In this document: positions 25,542 to 34,840 of the stretch, piece after piece
Layout: each line of letters opens with the position of its first letter
Position numbering within the stretch: position 1 is the stretch's first letter
Assembly: GCA_049671745.1 (NCBI GenBank)
Contig: JBATVL010000018.1
Location: forward strand, 28,280 to 92,279
From: SNAP01 sp049671745
GTDB lineage: Bacteria; Bacteroidota; Bacteroidia; Bacteroidales; Marinifilaceae
Length of the DNA: 64,000 bases
Direction: 5' to 3'
Position numbers and translations under genes: made by a program
The notes under the pieces: model-generated
What the model was told of the DNA's origin: nothing
Databases searched by the model: none
Seen by the model: only the letters and a program-made list of their open reading frames with translations

Positions 25542-27404
25542 ATGAAAAGATTTCTCCTTATAGCACTTATATCATTTTTTGTACAAACAAGTTTTGCACA
25601 GAAATTATATACTTCTAGAAACTACGAAAAAGCAATTGTAAATAAAACAAGAAGTATAGATGGGCAAGCCGGAGAAAGATACTGGCAGAATACAAGTACG
25701 TATAATATCAAAGTTAAAATAGATCCTGTAAGTGGTAGGTTGAAAGCTTATCAAACTATCACTTATACTAATAATTCTCCCTACAGACTCTCTTATGTTT
25801 GTTTTAATGTATTCCAGAATCTCTACAAAAAAGGCTCAACACGAATAGTTCCCATTGCAAGCTCTGACGTGCATCACGGGGTGGAGATTGCTAAAATAAA
25901 AGTGAATAATAAACTTCTAAAATTGGCTAATATTCGAAATGAGTCTACCTTGATGTATCTTAAACTAGATAAAGATATTCAACCAGGAGCAACTACTATA
26001 TTTAGTATGTATTGGACTATGAATATTCCCAAAAAGAGCTTTATTAAGATGTGTAAATACAATAGCAAATCTCTTTTTATTGCAAACTGGTTCCCCAAAT
26101 TAGCTGTTTATGATGATATAGAGGGTTGGAACGAATATACATATAATGGGTTGTCTGAATTCTATAATGACTATTCTAACTATAATGTAGAAATAGAAGT
26201 TCCAGAGAATTATATAGTACAAGCCACTGGAGAGCTTAAGAATGCCAAGAGTGTTTTACATCCTCAGATTAATAAACGCTTAAACAAGGCTAAAAAAGTA
26301 AACTACAACGTAATAATAACATCAGCTCTTGATAGAAGAATAACAAACAAAGGCAATCAGATATGGAAGTTTAAAGCCAATGAAGTTGCTGATTTTGCTT
26401 TTGCAATAAGTAAAAATCGTATATGGCAAGCTAGCTCTGTTAAAATTAAAGATTCAGATAAAAGAATTCTTGTTGATGCTGTTTATGACAAAAAAGATAA
26501 ACATTTTGAGCAAGTAATTAATATTGCAAAAGAAACTATTATATATATGGCCGATGAGATGCCAGGCCTGTCATACCCTTACTCGCATATTACATTGTTC
26601 AGTGGACACGGGAAAGCTGAATATCCTATGATAATAAATAATGCATCTGATAAAAAAAATAATAGAACAGTTTATTTAACTACTCATGAAATAATGCACT
26701 CCATCTTCCCAATATGGGTGGGTATGTCTGAGACTAAATATGCATGGTTTGACGAGGGTTTTACTCTTGTTTTTGCAGAGGATCTACAAGAAAGGTTGAA
26801 TATAAATGCTAATCCCTCAAGCTATTGGCAATCTATGTATGAAAAAAAATATGCTAGTAACGAAAGAGAAGCTGTGCTTATGACTCCTTCACATTATCTT
26901 GACCCTAAGGTATATGATGAACTTTCTAATGGTAAAGCAGGTATGGCTCTTAGACTGTTTAAAGATTATCTTGGGAAAGAGGAATTCCGATCTCTTATGC
27001 GATCTTTTATTCATTTATGGGAAAATAGTCATCCCAGTCCTTACGATTTCTTTGCCTACACTAATGATTTCTTTAATACTAATATGGACTGGTTTTGGAA
27101 AAAATGGTTCTTTGAGTATGCCAAAGCAGATCTGTCTATAACAGAAATGTTTTATAATGGATATTCTTATACAATAACAGTAGAAAATGTGGGTGGCTTG
27201 CCTCTTCCTGTTGAACTTTTTGTTGAATATACCGATGGTACAACAGAGAATATCTTAAATAAGATGGATATATGGAAAACGGGGAATAAAACTTTAAGTA
27301 TAAATCATATAACTGAGAAGAAAATAAAAAGAATAATTCTTGGTAATGCGTTTGTTCCTGATATAAATAAAGATAATAATTACTTTTCTATAACAGAAGA
27401 CTAG
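25542..27404 (+). CDS. M1-type metallopeptidase, first of a tandem pair
   Basis: A 620-aa exported zinc peptidase (signal MKRFLLIALISFFVQTSFAQ). The zinc site HEIMH and the third ligand Glu in WFDEGF are 18 residues apart, the HExxHx18E pattern of M1 (gluzincin) peptidases. The exopeptidase GxMEN motif is replaced by GHGKAEYP. The N-terminal part is the usual M1 beta-domain and the C-terminal part is short. Likely periplasmic or surface degradation of peptides. A paralogue of nearly equal length follows 117 bases later, so this is a gene duplication. Confidence 0.9.
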   Translation: MKRFLLIALISFFVQTSFAQKLYTSRNYEKAIVNKTRSIDGQAGERYWQNTSTYNIKVKIDPVSGRLKAYQTITYTNNSPYRLSYVCFNVFQNLYKKGSTRIVPIASSDVHHGVEIAKIKVNNKLLKLANIRNESTLMYLKLDKDIQPGATTIFSMYWTMNIPKKSFIKMCKYNSKSLFIANWFPKLAVYDDIEGWNEYTYNGLSEFYNDYSNYNVEIEVPENYIVQATGELKNAKSVLHPQINKRLNKAKKVNYNVIITSALDRRITNKGNQIWKFKANEVADFAFAISKNRIWQASSVKIKDSDKRILVDAVYDKKDKHFEQVINIAKETIIYMADEMPGLSYPYSHITLFSGHGKAEYPMIINNASDKKNNRTVYLTTHEIMHSIFPIWVGMSETKYAWFDEGFTLVFAEDLQERLNINANPSSYWQSMYEKKYASNEREAVLMTPSHYLDPKVYDELSNGKAGMALRLFKDYLGKEEFRSLMRSFIHLWENSHPSPYDFFAYTNDFFNTNMDWFWKKWFFEYAKADLSITEMFYNGYSYTITVENVGGLPLPVELFVEYTDGTTENILNKMDIWKTGNKTLSINHITEKKIKRIILGNAFVPDINKDNNYFSITED

Positions 27405-27521
27405 AGCTCAATTACTTTAAAATGAGAGGCTTGAATGTTAAAGTATTATTAATATTGTTTACATCATATAATGTTTGAACTTTTATTTACTATTTTTAAG
27501 AACAAACTAAACTGTATAAAC

Positions 27522-29375
27522 ATGAGAAAAATCTTACTTTTTGCATTAACATTAATTCTTGCACAGTCGCTTGTTGCCCAAAATCTGTACTCGTCTAGAG
27601 AATACAGCAAAGCAATAGAGAAGAAAACTAGGAATAATATTGGTAAACCTGGAGAGAATTATTGGCAAAACAAAAGTACTTATAAGATTAATGTAAAGAT
27701 TGATCCTACACTGGCTAAGATTGATGCTTTTCAGACTATCACTTATATTAATAACTCTCCTGATACTCTTAAATTTGTATGTTTAAATGTCTTGCAAAAC
27801 CTTTATAAAAAAGGTGCTAAAAGAAGTATTAATGTAGAAGCTAGCGATTTGCATGATGGAGTACAGATTGATAATATAATGATAAATAATAAACTTATAA
27901 AACCTAAATTTATTAGAATAGAAGGTACTCTTTTATATATAATGCTTAGAAATAATATAATGCCCGGAACAACTACTACTTTTAAGATGGATTGGAAAAT
28001 GAATATTCCTGAGAAAAGTTTTGTTAGAATGGCTAAATATAGTGACAAGGCTCTTTTTGTTGGAAAATGGTTTCCTAAACTTGCTGTTTATGACGATATA
28101 GAAGGTTGGAATAAGTATCAACATAATGGTATGGCAGAATTCTATAATGATTATTCAGATTATGATGTATCTATAGAGGTGCCGGCTAACTATATAGTTC
28201 AGGCTACTGGAGAACTTCAAAATGCAGAGAAGATTCTTCATCCTCAAATTCTTATACGTCTTAATGAGGCTAAAACATCTGATAAGAACGTAACCATTGT
28301 TTCTTCTAGAGATAGAATAGTTACAAAGAATGGCAAACAAAGATGGAGGTTTACAGCCTCTAACGTGCCTGATTTTGCATTCGGTATTGCTAAAGGATAT
28401 ATCTGGGAAGCTAGTTCTATAAAACTTCTATATAAGAAAAAAAGAGTATTTGTGGATGCTATGTATCCTAAGAAAGCTAAGGATTATAAAGAGGTTATTG
28501 ATATCGCAAAAGCTACTCTTTCGTATATGTCTAATAAGATGCCTAGAATAACATATCCATATTCGCATATTAGCATCTACAATGGACATGGAGGTATGGA
28601 GTATCCTATGATAGTTAATAATGGAAATTCGGAAGATAGAGCAAAATCTGTCTACATGAATTCTCATGAAATAATGCATACTATTTTTCCTGTTATGGTG
28701 GGTATGTCCGAAACCAAATATGCTTGGTTCGATGAAGGATTTACTGTTGTTATGCCTGAAGAATTGCAAGATAAGATGGAACCCAATGCAAATCCTGCTA
28801 TTAAAACGGTAGAGATATTAGAGAAACGCTATTCTAATAGCGAGCGTGAGCCTGTGATGATGACTCCTTCACATTATTTACATTCAAACGAGTATTTCTC
28901 TATGAATTATTGCAAATCAGAGATTGCTATTCGTTTGTTTAAGGATTATTTGGGCAAGAAAGCATTCGCCTCTCTTATGAATTCATTTGTGAATACTTGG
29001 AAGAGCAAACACCCTACTCCATATGATTTCTTTGCCTTTACAAATAATTACATGAGAACTAATTTAAATTGGTTTTGGCAAAAATGGTTCTTCGAATATG
29101 CTAAACCTGATTTAGGTATTAGATCTGTAACTAGAGAAGCTAATTCTTACTCTATCGTTATTGAAAACATAGGCGGTTTACCTCTTCCTCTTGATATAAA
29201 AATAGAGTATGCCGATGGTACTACAAAGAATATCAAGCATAAGTTAAGTGTATGGAAAACTGGGGAGAAAGCCTTAAGTATAAACCATTTCAGCGATAAA
29301 CAGATTAAAAAAATATCACTAGAAAGTAAACTAATTCCTGATATTAATAGAAAGAATAATTCTTTTATTCTTTAG
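27522..29375 (+). CDS. M1-type metallopeptidase, second of a tandem pair
   Basis: Paralogue of the gene ending at 27404, 617 aa. The frame extends to 27471, but the ATG at 27522 starts a proper signal peptide (MRKILLFALTLILAQSLVAQ). The zinc ligands are HEIMH and WFDEGF, and here the exopeptidase-like motif is GHGGMEYP, closer to the GxMEN consensus than in the first copy. The two copies match along their whole length, including the segments YDDIEGWN and FFEYAKPDL. Function inferred: extracytoplasmic aminopeptidase; the pair may differ in specificity. Confidence 0.9.
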   Translation: MRKILLFALTLILAQSLVAQNLYSSREYSKAIEKKTRNNIGKPGENYWQNKSTYKINVKIDPTLAKIDAFQTITYINNSPDTLKFVCLNVLQNLYKKGAKRSINVEASDLHDGVQIDNIMINNKLIKPKFIRIEGTLLYIMLRNNIMPGTTTTFKMDWKMNIPEKSFVRMAKYSDKALFVGKWFPKLAVYDDIEGWNKYQHNGMAEFYNDYSDYDVSIEVPANYIVQATGELQNAEKILHPQILIRLNEAKTSDKNVTIVSSRDRIVTKNGKQRWRFTASNVPDFAFGIAKGYIWEASSIKLLYKKKRVFVDAMYPKKAKDYKEVIDIAKATLSYMSNKMPRITYPYSHISIYNGHGGMEYPMIVNNGNSEDRAKSVYMNSHEIMHTIFPVMVGMSETKYAWFDEGFTVVMPEELQDKMEPNANPAIKTVEILEKRYSNSEREPVMMTPSHYLHSNEYFSMNYCKSEIAIRLFKDYLGKKAFASLMNSFVNTWKSKHPTPYDFFAFTNNYMRTNLNWFWQKWFFEYAKPDLGIRSVTREANSYSIVIENIGGLPLPLDIKIEYADGTTKNIKHKLSVWKTGEKALSINHFSDKQIKKISLESKLIPDINRKNNSFIL

Positions 29376-29401
29376 ATATATTACCTCTTAGTGTAAACAA
29401 A

Positions 29402-29453
29402 AAAGCCGTACTTTATAATATTCTAATTAAAGAAAATTATTAAGTACGGCTTT
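29402..29453. terminator. Bidirectional terminator between convergent genes
   Basis: AAAGCCGTACTT (29402-29413) pairs with AAGTACGGCTTT (29442-29453). The 28-base AT-rich loop can pair further (TATAAT with ATTATT). It lies between the peptidase gene and the convergent cyclophilin gene and has A/T-rich flanks on both sides. Confidence 0.75.
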
Positions 29454-29480
29454 ATATTTCTAGCTAATAGAAGTAAACTA

Positions 29481-29918
29481 CTATTGCTCGACGATTACGA
29501 TTTTCTCGATCTTGTCTCCTTGACGGATAGCATCAATCACTTCAACACCATCATAAACTCTACCGAAACAAGTATGTTGACGGTCTAAATGAGATGTGTT
29601 TTTACGTGAATGACAAACGAAGAATTGAGAACCACCAGTGTTTCTTCCAGCGTGAGCCATAGAAAGAACACCTCTATCGTGGAATTGATTTTCTCCTGTT
29701 AATTCACAGTCGATTTTGTAACCAGGACCACCTGCACCATTACCGTCAGGACATCCACCTTGGATTACGAAATCTGGAATTACTCTGTGGAAGTTTAATC
29801 CGTCATAAAAACCTTCTTTTGAAAGTTTAACGAAGTTTTCAACTGTTTTAGGAGCATCTTTTTCGTAGAATTCTACAAACATGATACCCTTTGCTGTATG
29901 GATTTCTGCTTTATACAT
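29481..29918 (-). CDS. ppiB: Cyclophilin-type peptidyl-prolyl isomerase
   Basis: A 145-aa cyclophilin that isomerises peptide bonds before proline. Catalytic Arg is in NFHRVIPDFVIQGGCP, with the conserved QFFVCH and LDRQHTCFGRV segments that form the pocket. There is no signal peptide, so cytoplasmic. Single gene with its own strong promoter at 29947-29978. Confidence 0.95.
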   Translation of the reverse strand: MYKAEIHTAKGIMFVEFYEKDAPKTVENFVKLSKEGFYDGLNFHRVIPDFVIQGGCPDGNGAGGPGYKIDCELTGENQFHDRGVLSMAHAGRNTGGSQFFVCHSRKNTSHLDRQHTCFGRVYDGVEVIDAIRQGDKIEKIVIVEQ

Positions 29919-29946
29919 AATTGTCTATTTTATATTTATTTGAATG

Positions 29947-29978
29947 CAAAAATATAGATTAATATCCATCTAGGCAAA
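29947..29978 (-). promoter_or_regulatory. Promoter of the cyclophilin gene
   Basis: On the minus strand TTTG (29978-29975), 20 bases, then TATTTTTG (29954-29947): an exact Bacteroidetes vegetative promoter. The transcription start would be near 29940, about 20 bases upstream of the ATG. Confidence 0.8.
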
Positions 29979-30075
29979 TGCTAGAAAAATTACTACAATA
30001 AGAAAGAATAATATGATTAAAATAACAAACTAATTAAAAATATCTATAAGCTAATACAAGTATATTTTTCAAAAT

Positions 30076-30975
30076 ATGTATCTTTACTATATAATGTGTA
30101 TAAGAGTAAATATAGAAGGTGAATTCAAAAGTAATTTTGATGGCTATTGTAAACTAATAGAGCTATTTATACAAATAAAGCTAAAAAATAATAGCAAGCT
30201 TATTCTTGATTTTAAACATTGTTCTTTTTTTGAAGCTAATCTTTCTTCAATATTAGGAGCTATAATAAATTCTTACACATCGAATAGCTATACAATAAAA
30301 CTAGAAGGACTACCGTCTGCAATTGAAAATATATTACTTAGAAACAAATTTCTACAAACATTCGATAATCGTTCTATTATTGATGCAAAAGGAACAACAT
30401 TAGCCTATAAACAGATAAAACCTGAGGACGAAGAATTATTTCAACAATATGTTGACAATGAACTATTAACAAAAAAAGAGTTTCCTCAATTAAGTAAAAA
30501 AGCTCAAAAAAAAATTTGTGAAAGCATCTTTGAATTATTCGAGAATGCACGAACTCATGGTAAATGTAAATATGTATATATATGTGGTCAATATTATCCA
30601 AAGCAAACACCAGCAAGAATAGATTTAACAATAGTTGATTTAGGTTATTCGATAAAAAAAAGTGTTAATAAGTACTTGAAGACTACATTCTCTGGCATAG
30701 AAGCTATAGAATGGGCAATTTAAAATGGTAATACAACAAAAACAGGCACTCTTCCTGGTGGCTTAGGGTTAAATATCATTATAGATTTCATAAACAAAAA
30801 TGAAGGTAAATTACAAATAATATCTGCTGATGGATATTGGGAAAACTATAAGGGAAGAACTAAAACTAGGTGCTTTTTAAATTCTTTTCCAGGTACTATT
30901 GCTAATATTAGATTTAACCTTGATGACAATAAATCGTATATATCACAAGAGGAAGCAAAGAAGATAATATTTTAA
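30076..30975 (+). pseudogene. STAS/HATPase gene broken by an in-frame stop
   Basis: One reading frame of 299 codons, interrupted by TAA at 30721-30723. Before the stop: a STAS-like domain (ILDFKHCSFFEANLSSIL) and the front of a GHKL ATPase with N-box ELFENARTHG and G1-like VDLGYS. After the stop the same frame goes on with NTTKTGTLPGGLGLNIII, the G2 box and lid, then GT and the last strands to a proper stop at 30973. The 215-aa product therefore lacks the G2 box and probably cannot bind ATP unless the stop is read through. A second ATG at 30094 could be the true start, since a TATCTTTA element lies at 30079. The gene sits 10 bases before a DUF4325 gene. Confidence 0.8.
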
Positions 30976-30985
30976 TATACAAAGA

Positions 30986-31342
30986 ATGAAAAACAACGAT
31001 AATAAAATAATTGTAAAAGATATTATAGGAAGCAATAAAGCCGTATCATCTGAAAAAGGAGATATGGTATTTAAAATTATAGATACATTCCTTTCACAAA
31101 GGGAAGATATAATATTAGATTTCGAAGACATCGAATTAATGACTACTGCCTTCTTAAATGCAGCCATTGGACAATTATATAGTAAATATACAGGCGAACA
31201 ACTTAATGATCATTTACGACCGATTAACCTCCAATCAGACGATAAAGAAATGTTTATAATGGTACTGGAGAGAGCTAAACAATTCTTTGCAGATAAAAAA
31301 GGTTTTGAAGATTCAGCAAATAATTCATTCTATGGCAAATAA
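30986..31342 (+). CDS. DUF4325 STAS-like protein
   Basis: A 118-aa cytoplasmic protein with the DUF4325 (STAS-like) pattern: ILDFEDIELMTTAFLNAAIG followed by QLYSKYTGEQLNDHL. Such small proteins often pair with a GHKL ATPase in the manner of anti-anti-sigma and anti-sigma factors, and a broken gene of that kind lies just upstream. Its end overlaps the start of the PIN gene by 11 bases, so production of both is linked. A damaged duplicate of its middle and end is found at 31938-32036, in front of the SIR2 gene. Confidence 0.8.
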   Translation: MKNNDNKIIVKDIIGSNKAVSSEKGDMVFKIIDTFLSQREDIILDFEDIELMTTAFLNAAIGQLYSKYTGEQLNDHLRPINLQSDDKEMFIMVLERAKQFFADKKGFEDSANNSFYGK

Positions 31343-31868
31343 TTTCATTAAAATAAAAGATTATTACCCTACACAACAAGAGTCTTTCTTTTTCGATAAT
31401 AATATATGGATGTTTCTTTTTAGTCCTATTGCTCAATACCAAAAAGAAAAACAAAAAACATATTCTAGATTTTTTGAGAAAGCACTTGAATCAGGAAGTA
31501 CTATCTTTACATCATCTCTAATCTTATCTGAGTTTGTAAATAGAAATTTACGCATGGCCTTTGATAGATGGAAAGAAATGACATCAAATTACTCTGCTCA
31601 ATATAAAAAAGACTATATTGGGTGCAATGACTATAAAGATAATATCTCTTTGATAAAGAAAAGCGTAAATAAAATACTTGCTAGCTCCGAGAAAATATCA
31701 GACAACTTCAGAAATATTGATATAGATAAAATCCAAAGTCTACTAGAAATAATAGATTACAACGATAGCTATATACTAGAACTCGCTTCAAGCCAAAGAT
31801 TCACTATAGTAACAGACGACAGAGACTTTCTTAAAATAGAGACTAATGTCCATATTATTGGAATTTAG
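31332..31868 (+). CDS. PIN-domain ribonuclease-like protein
   Basis: A 178-aa protein with PIN-fold acidic residues: Asp22 (FFFDNNIW), Glu67 (LILSEFVN), Asp145 (YNDSYIL) and Asp162/Asp163 (IVTDDRDFL). This fits a metal-dependent ribonuclease. The frame reaches back to 31287, but the ATG at 31332 gives a normal PIN start and overlaps the DUF4325 gene by 11 bases. No VapB-like antitoxin is next to it; the DUF4325 protein and the ATPase may control it instead. Likely an effector that damages RNA under stress or phage attack (inference). Confidence 0.75.
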   Translation: MANNFIKIKDYYPTQQESFFFDNNIWMFLFSPIAQYQKEKQKTYSRFFEKALESGSTIFTSSLILSEFVNRNLRMAFDRWKEMTSNYSAQYKKDYIGCNDYKDNISLIKKSVNKILASSEKISDNFRNIDIDKIQSLLEIIDYNDSYILELASSQRFTIVTDDRDFLKIETNVHIIGI

Positions 31869-31937
31869 CACCTAATCTTGTATTTAAAGAGAGTAAACTA
31901 ACTACTGCTCTTTTAGAACCTAATAAATAACTTTTTT

Positions 31938-32036
31938 GTCATAACTATGGCCTTTTCAAATGCAACCATTAAACAATTATATAGTAAATACATAGATGAA
32001 GACCTTAATGATAATTTTATTAATAAGAAATCATGA
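31938..32036 (+). pseudogene. Remnant of a second DUF4325 gene
   Basis: The frame through ATG 31947 reads MAFSNATIKQLYSKY, then IDEDLNDNF and INKKS before a TGA at 32034-32036. It matches TAFLNAAIGQLYSKYTGEQLNDHL of the intact DUF4325 gene 700 bases upstream, at both protein and DNA level. The front half is missing. The stop overlaps the SIR2 gene start as ATGA, an arrangement typical of a coupled gene pair, so the SIR2 gene once had its own full DUF4325 partner. In front of it (31869-31930) is another short open piece ending LTTALLEPNK that I cannot place. Confidence 0.7.
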
Positions 32037-33280
32037 CAGAAAAGAAAAAGACAAACTATAATCCGTTAAAGAAAAATAAGAATCATAATATAGATATATC
32101 AAAAATTGATAATCACTTATTAGATAAAATAAAGAAAATCAATATATCTATACCTGGAATAGATAAAGGTATCACAAACAATATGAAGAATCTTAATATA
32201 GATACTTGGGCTGATTTCCTTTTAACTGAAGAAATAAAAATATCAAAAAAATCATTACAAGATACTCTTAGCATCTCGAAAACAGGGAAGCATGTGATTA
32301 TTAAAAAGCTAGGTCAAGCATATACAGAAGATAAATTAGTCTTTGTATTAGGTGCAGGTGTTTCTATTGATTTTGCAGTTCCTTCATGGAATGATCTTTT
32401 ACAGAAATTAATGGTACTTACCATTGATAATAAAGATTCTGAAAATATGTCGTTGATGTTTAGCAAACTCTTTTCTCCAAATCCATTAATATCTGGCAGA
32501 TATCTACAAAATAATCTTAATGAAAGTCAAAAATCCTTTGAACAATCAGTAAGAGAAGCCTTGTATACTAATGTGGATAAGAGTATTGAATCTAAACTAT
32601 TTGATGAGATTGTGCATTATTGTGCGGCACCAGGGAAAAGCCCAAATCTAGATTCTATTATTACATATAATTTTGATGATATCTTAGAGGAACGAATAAG
32701 CAAGATTAAGATAAACGTACCTTATAGATCAATATTTGGAGTAGGAATGCATTTTAATAATGGAGAACTGCCTATTTATCATGTTCATGGATATTTGCCT
32801 GAAAAAGGGAAACTTGGAAAAAACAATAACATTACTTTAGGTGAGAATATCTACCATCAACAGTACACAGATATATATAGTTGGAATAATATTGTACAAA
32901 TTAATAAATTCAGAGATAATACATGTTTGTTTATTGGAACTTCTTTAACAGATCCTAATATGCGTAGATTATTAGATATTGCACATAAACAAAAAGGAGA
33001 TAGTAAGAATTCTCATTATATATTTAGAGAAAGAGAAAATATTGAGACGATAAAAGAGAAGTTCTCTGAACTACTTAAAGAAAATAATAACACTGTAGAA
33101 AATCAAGCATTGTCAGAGAACAATAAATCAAAAATAGATGAAACTATACTTTTCATGAAAGAAATGTATGAAGGATTTATTGAAAAAGATTTTGAATCAT
33201 TTGGAGTTAAAACTATTTGGCTTGATCATTATGATGAGATTCCAGAATACTTAAATAATATAAGAACTAAAATCAACTAA
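32033..33280 (+). CDS. SIR2-family NADase-like defence protein
   Basis: A 415-aa protein with a SIR2-like domain: the NAD-binding segment FVLGAGVSIDFAVPSW (near residues 104-119), SIITYNFDDILEE, the catalytic-type His in YHVHGYLPEKG (near 250), and LFIGTSLTDPNMRRLL. Proteins of this type degrade NAD in anti-phage systems such as Thoeris ThsA and the DSR group. The N-terminal 95 residues carry a helix-hairpin-helix-like segment (ISIPGIDKGITNNMKNL) that might sense nucleic acid. Its start overlaps the stop of the DUF4325 remnant. The C-terminal about 60 residues are unassigned. Confidence 0.82.
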   Translation: MTEKKKTNYNPLKKNKNHNIDISKIDNHLLDKIKKINISIPGIDKGITNNMKNLNIDTWADFLLTEEIKISKKSLQDTLSISKTGKHVIIKKLGQAYTEDKLVFVLGAGVSIDFAVPSWNDLLQKLMVLTIDNKDSENMSLMFSKLFSPNPLISGRYLQNNLNESQKSFEQSVREALYTNVDKSIESKLFDEIVHYCAAPGKSPNLDSIITYNFDDILEERISKIKINVPYRSIFGVGMHFNNGELPIYHVHGYLPEKGKLGKNNNITLGENIYHQQYTDIYSWNNIVQINKFRDNTCLFIGTSLTDPNMRRLLDIAHKQKGDSKNSHYIFRERENIETIKEKFSELLKENNNTVENQALSENNKSKIDETILFMKEMYEGFIEKDFESFGVKTIWLDHYDEIPEYLNNIRTKIN

Positions 33281-33460
33281 AAGGATGAAATAACTCCTAT
33301 TAAGATGAAAAACAAGAATATAAAGATTATAATCTCTACATATAAAAGCATTCAATGTTAAAACAACATAAATATTGTATATTATAAATAATTTCTGTTA
33401 ATTAGTAAGCTAAACAACTAGTCTTATAAACAACAGAATAGATATATAATACAATTTTAA

Positions 33461-34624
33461 ATGATAAGAGAATATAGATTTTCTAAAACAGCAAAGATTT
33501 TAACTTTCATTATAGCTCCTTTATTAATTGCGGCGTGTTTTTATGGTGGTTTCATAGCAGAGATAAAAGCCTCTAATACAATTAGAATCATCATAGCAGC
33601 AGTGGCTTCTAGTTTTATATTCTGTGTCATAATGAGTATAATAGAAGTCATTAAAACAAAACTGATAATTGAAGATGATTGTTTTATAAAAACACGTATT
33701 TTCTCTACTAGAACATTAGCATTTAAAGAAATAGAAGGTTTTAGAGAGGATGATAATCATATTTATATTATTTCTAAAGTCCCAAATAAGAAAAATATAA
33801 AAATTACAACATACTTTAATAATTCAAATTATCTATCAAATTTTTTACAAAAAAAATTTCCAGATTTAGACAGAAATGATCTAAGAAAAAAAGAAAATAA
33901 GTTTTATAGAAATAAAAAAAAGGAAATAACTAAGAAAAAGGAAAAGATAGAAAAAGCTATTCTACCATTAAATTGGATTGGAATAGCATCTACACTAATG
34001 TTCTACTTTATACCTCTTAATTATGAATTTCTAACAATCATAAATATATTGATTCCAACTATAGGATTAATTATATTAGTTAAGAACAAAGGATTTGTAT
34101 CTATAATGCCTTATAACGACTCACTTTATCCAACACTAAAATATGTACTATATTGGCCAGTTGGCGCATTAATAGTAGGAATAATAATGAATTATGAGAT
34201 TCTTTCATACAGTAATATATGGATTCCTACAACATTAATCACTTTTATTATTGTATACATAATAAAACACTATAGAGACGGCGAAAGTTTACAAGAAACA
34301 AAAAATGAGAAACGTATTATTTATATTGTAACTACAGCTTATGTTAGCGTATTTGTATTTATTTCATTACTTCATCTTAACTGCACATTTGACTATAAAG
34401 AAGGCGAAGTATTCAAAACAGACGTAATTTCTAAAGAGATAAAAGAAGATAGTGATCATGATTTAACATATTTCATTACAGTACATGACTGGACTAACAA
34501 AACGGGTATGAACGAATTTAAAATATCAAAAGAAAGATATAAAAAATTAGACATTAATAATAGAGTTTATATTATAGTAAAAGATGGACTGCTAGGAATA
34601 CCATGGTATTATCTTGATAAATAG
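33461..34624 (+). CDS. Membrane protein of unknown function
   Basis: A 387-aa protein with two membrane segments near the N-terminus (KILTFIIAPLLIAACFYGG and IIIAAVASSFIFCVIM), then a soluble stretch with a PH-like beta pattern (KLIIEDDCFIKTRIFSTRTL) and a basic helix (RNKKKEITKKKEKIEK), and further membrane segments between about residues 170 and 310. The C-terminal domain ends GIPWYYLDK. I do not recognise the family. 180 bases after the SIR2 gene in the same direction; whether it belongs to that locus is unclear. Confidence 0.7.
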   Translation: MIREYRFSKTAKILTFIIAPLLIAACFYGGFIAEIKASNTIRIIIAAVASSFIFCVIMSIIEVIKTKLIIEDDCFIKTRIFSTRTLAFKEIEGFREDDNHIYIISKVPNKKNIKITTYFNNSNYLSNFLQKKFPDLDRNDLRKKENKFYRNKKKEITKKKEKIEKAILPLNWIGIASTLMFYFIPLNYEFLTIINILIPTIGLIILVKNKGFVSIMPYNDSLYPTLKYVLYWPVGALIVGIIMNYEILSYSNIWIPTTLITFIIVYIIKHYRDGESLQETKNEKRIIYIVTTAYVSVFVFISLLHLNCTFDYKEGEVFKTDVISKEIKEDSDHDLTYFITVHDWTNKTGMNEFKISKERYKKLDINNRVYIIVKDGLLGIPWYYLDK

Positions 34625-34626
34625 TT

Positions 34627-34782
34627 ATGTACTCTTTAAGATGCAAAACTGATTCAAAGACAAATAATCTTGATGTTATAAGTACTATAAATAGAAGAAT
34701 TCGTAGTGGTGAAGAATTGAAAGATGTATATAAATTAGCTTGTTTAATGGTGGAAAAGTTTAAAGAACTTAATATTATTTAA
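34627..34782 (+). CDS. Possible 51-aa small protein or gene scrap
   Basis: ATG at 34627, stop at 34780-34782. It begins MYSLRCKTDSKTNNLD and ends MVEKFKELNII, helix-forming and soluble, with normal codon use for the region. It starts two bases after the stop of the membrane protein gene, which supports translation by coupling. No motif. It could equally be the tail of a lost gene. Confidence 0.35.
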   Translation: MYSLRCKTDSKTNNLDVISTINRRIRSGEELKDVYKLACLMVEKFKELNII

Positions 34783-34840
34783 CATTTTTAAATGCATATT
34801 TCTTAGATATTTGCTTTACTTTAAGTTCATATTTAGGAAT

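Noticed and set aside
27471..27521. Upstream extension of the second M1 peptidase gene.
   Set aside because: The added residues precede a complete signal peptide that begins at 27522, and they have no match in the paralogue.
31869..31937. Separate small gene ending LTTALLEPNK.
   Set aside because: Only about 20 codons, without a start; possibly the end of a lost effector gene, but nothing supports a product.
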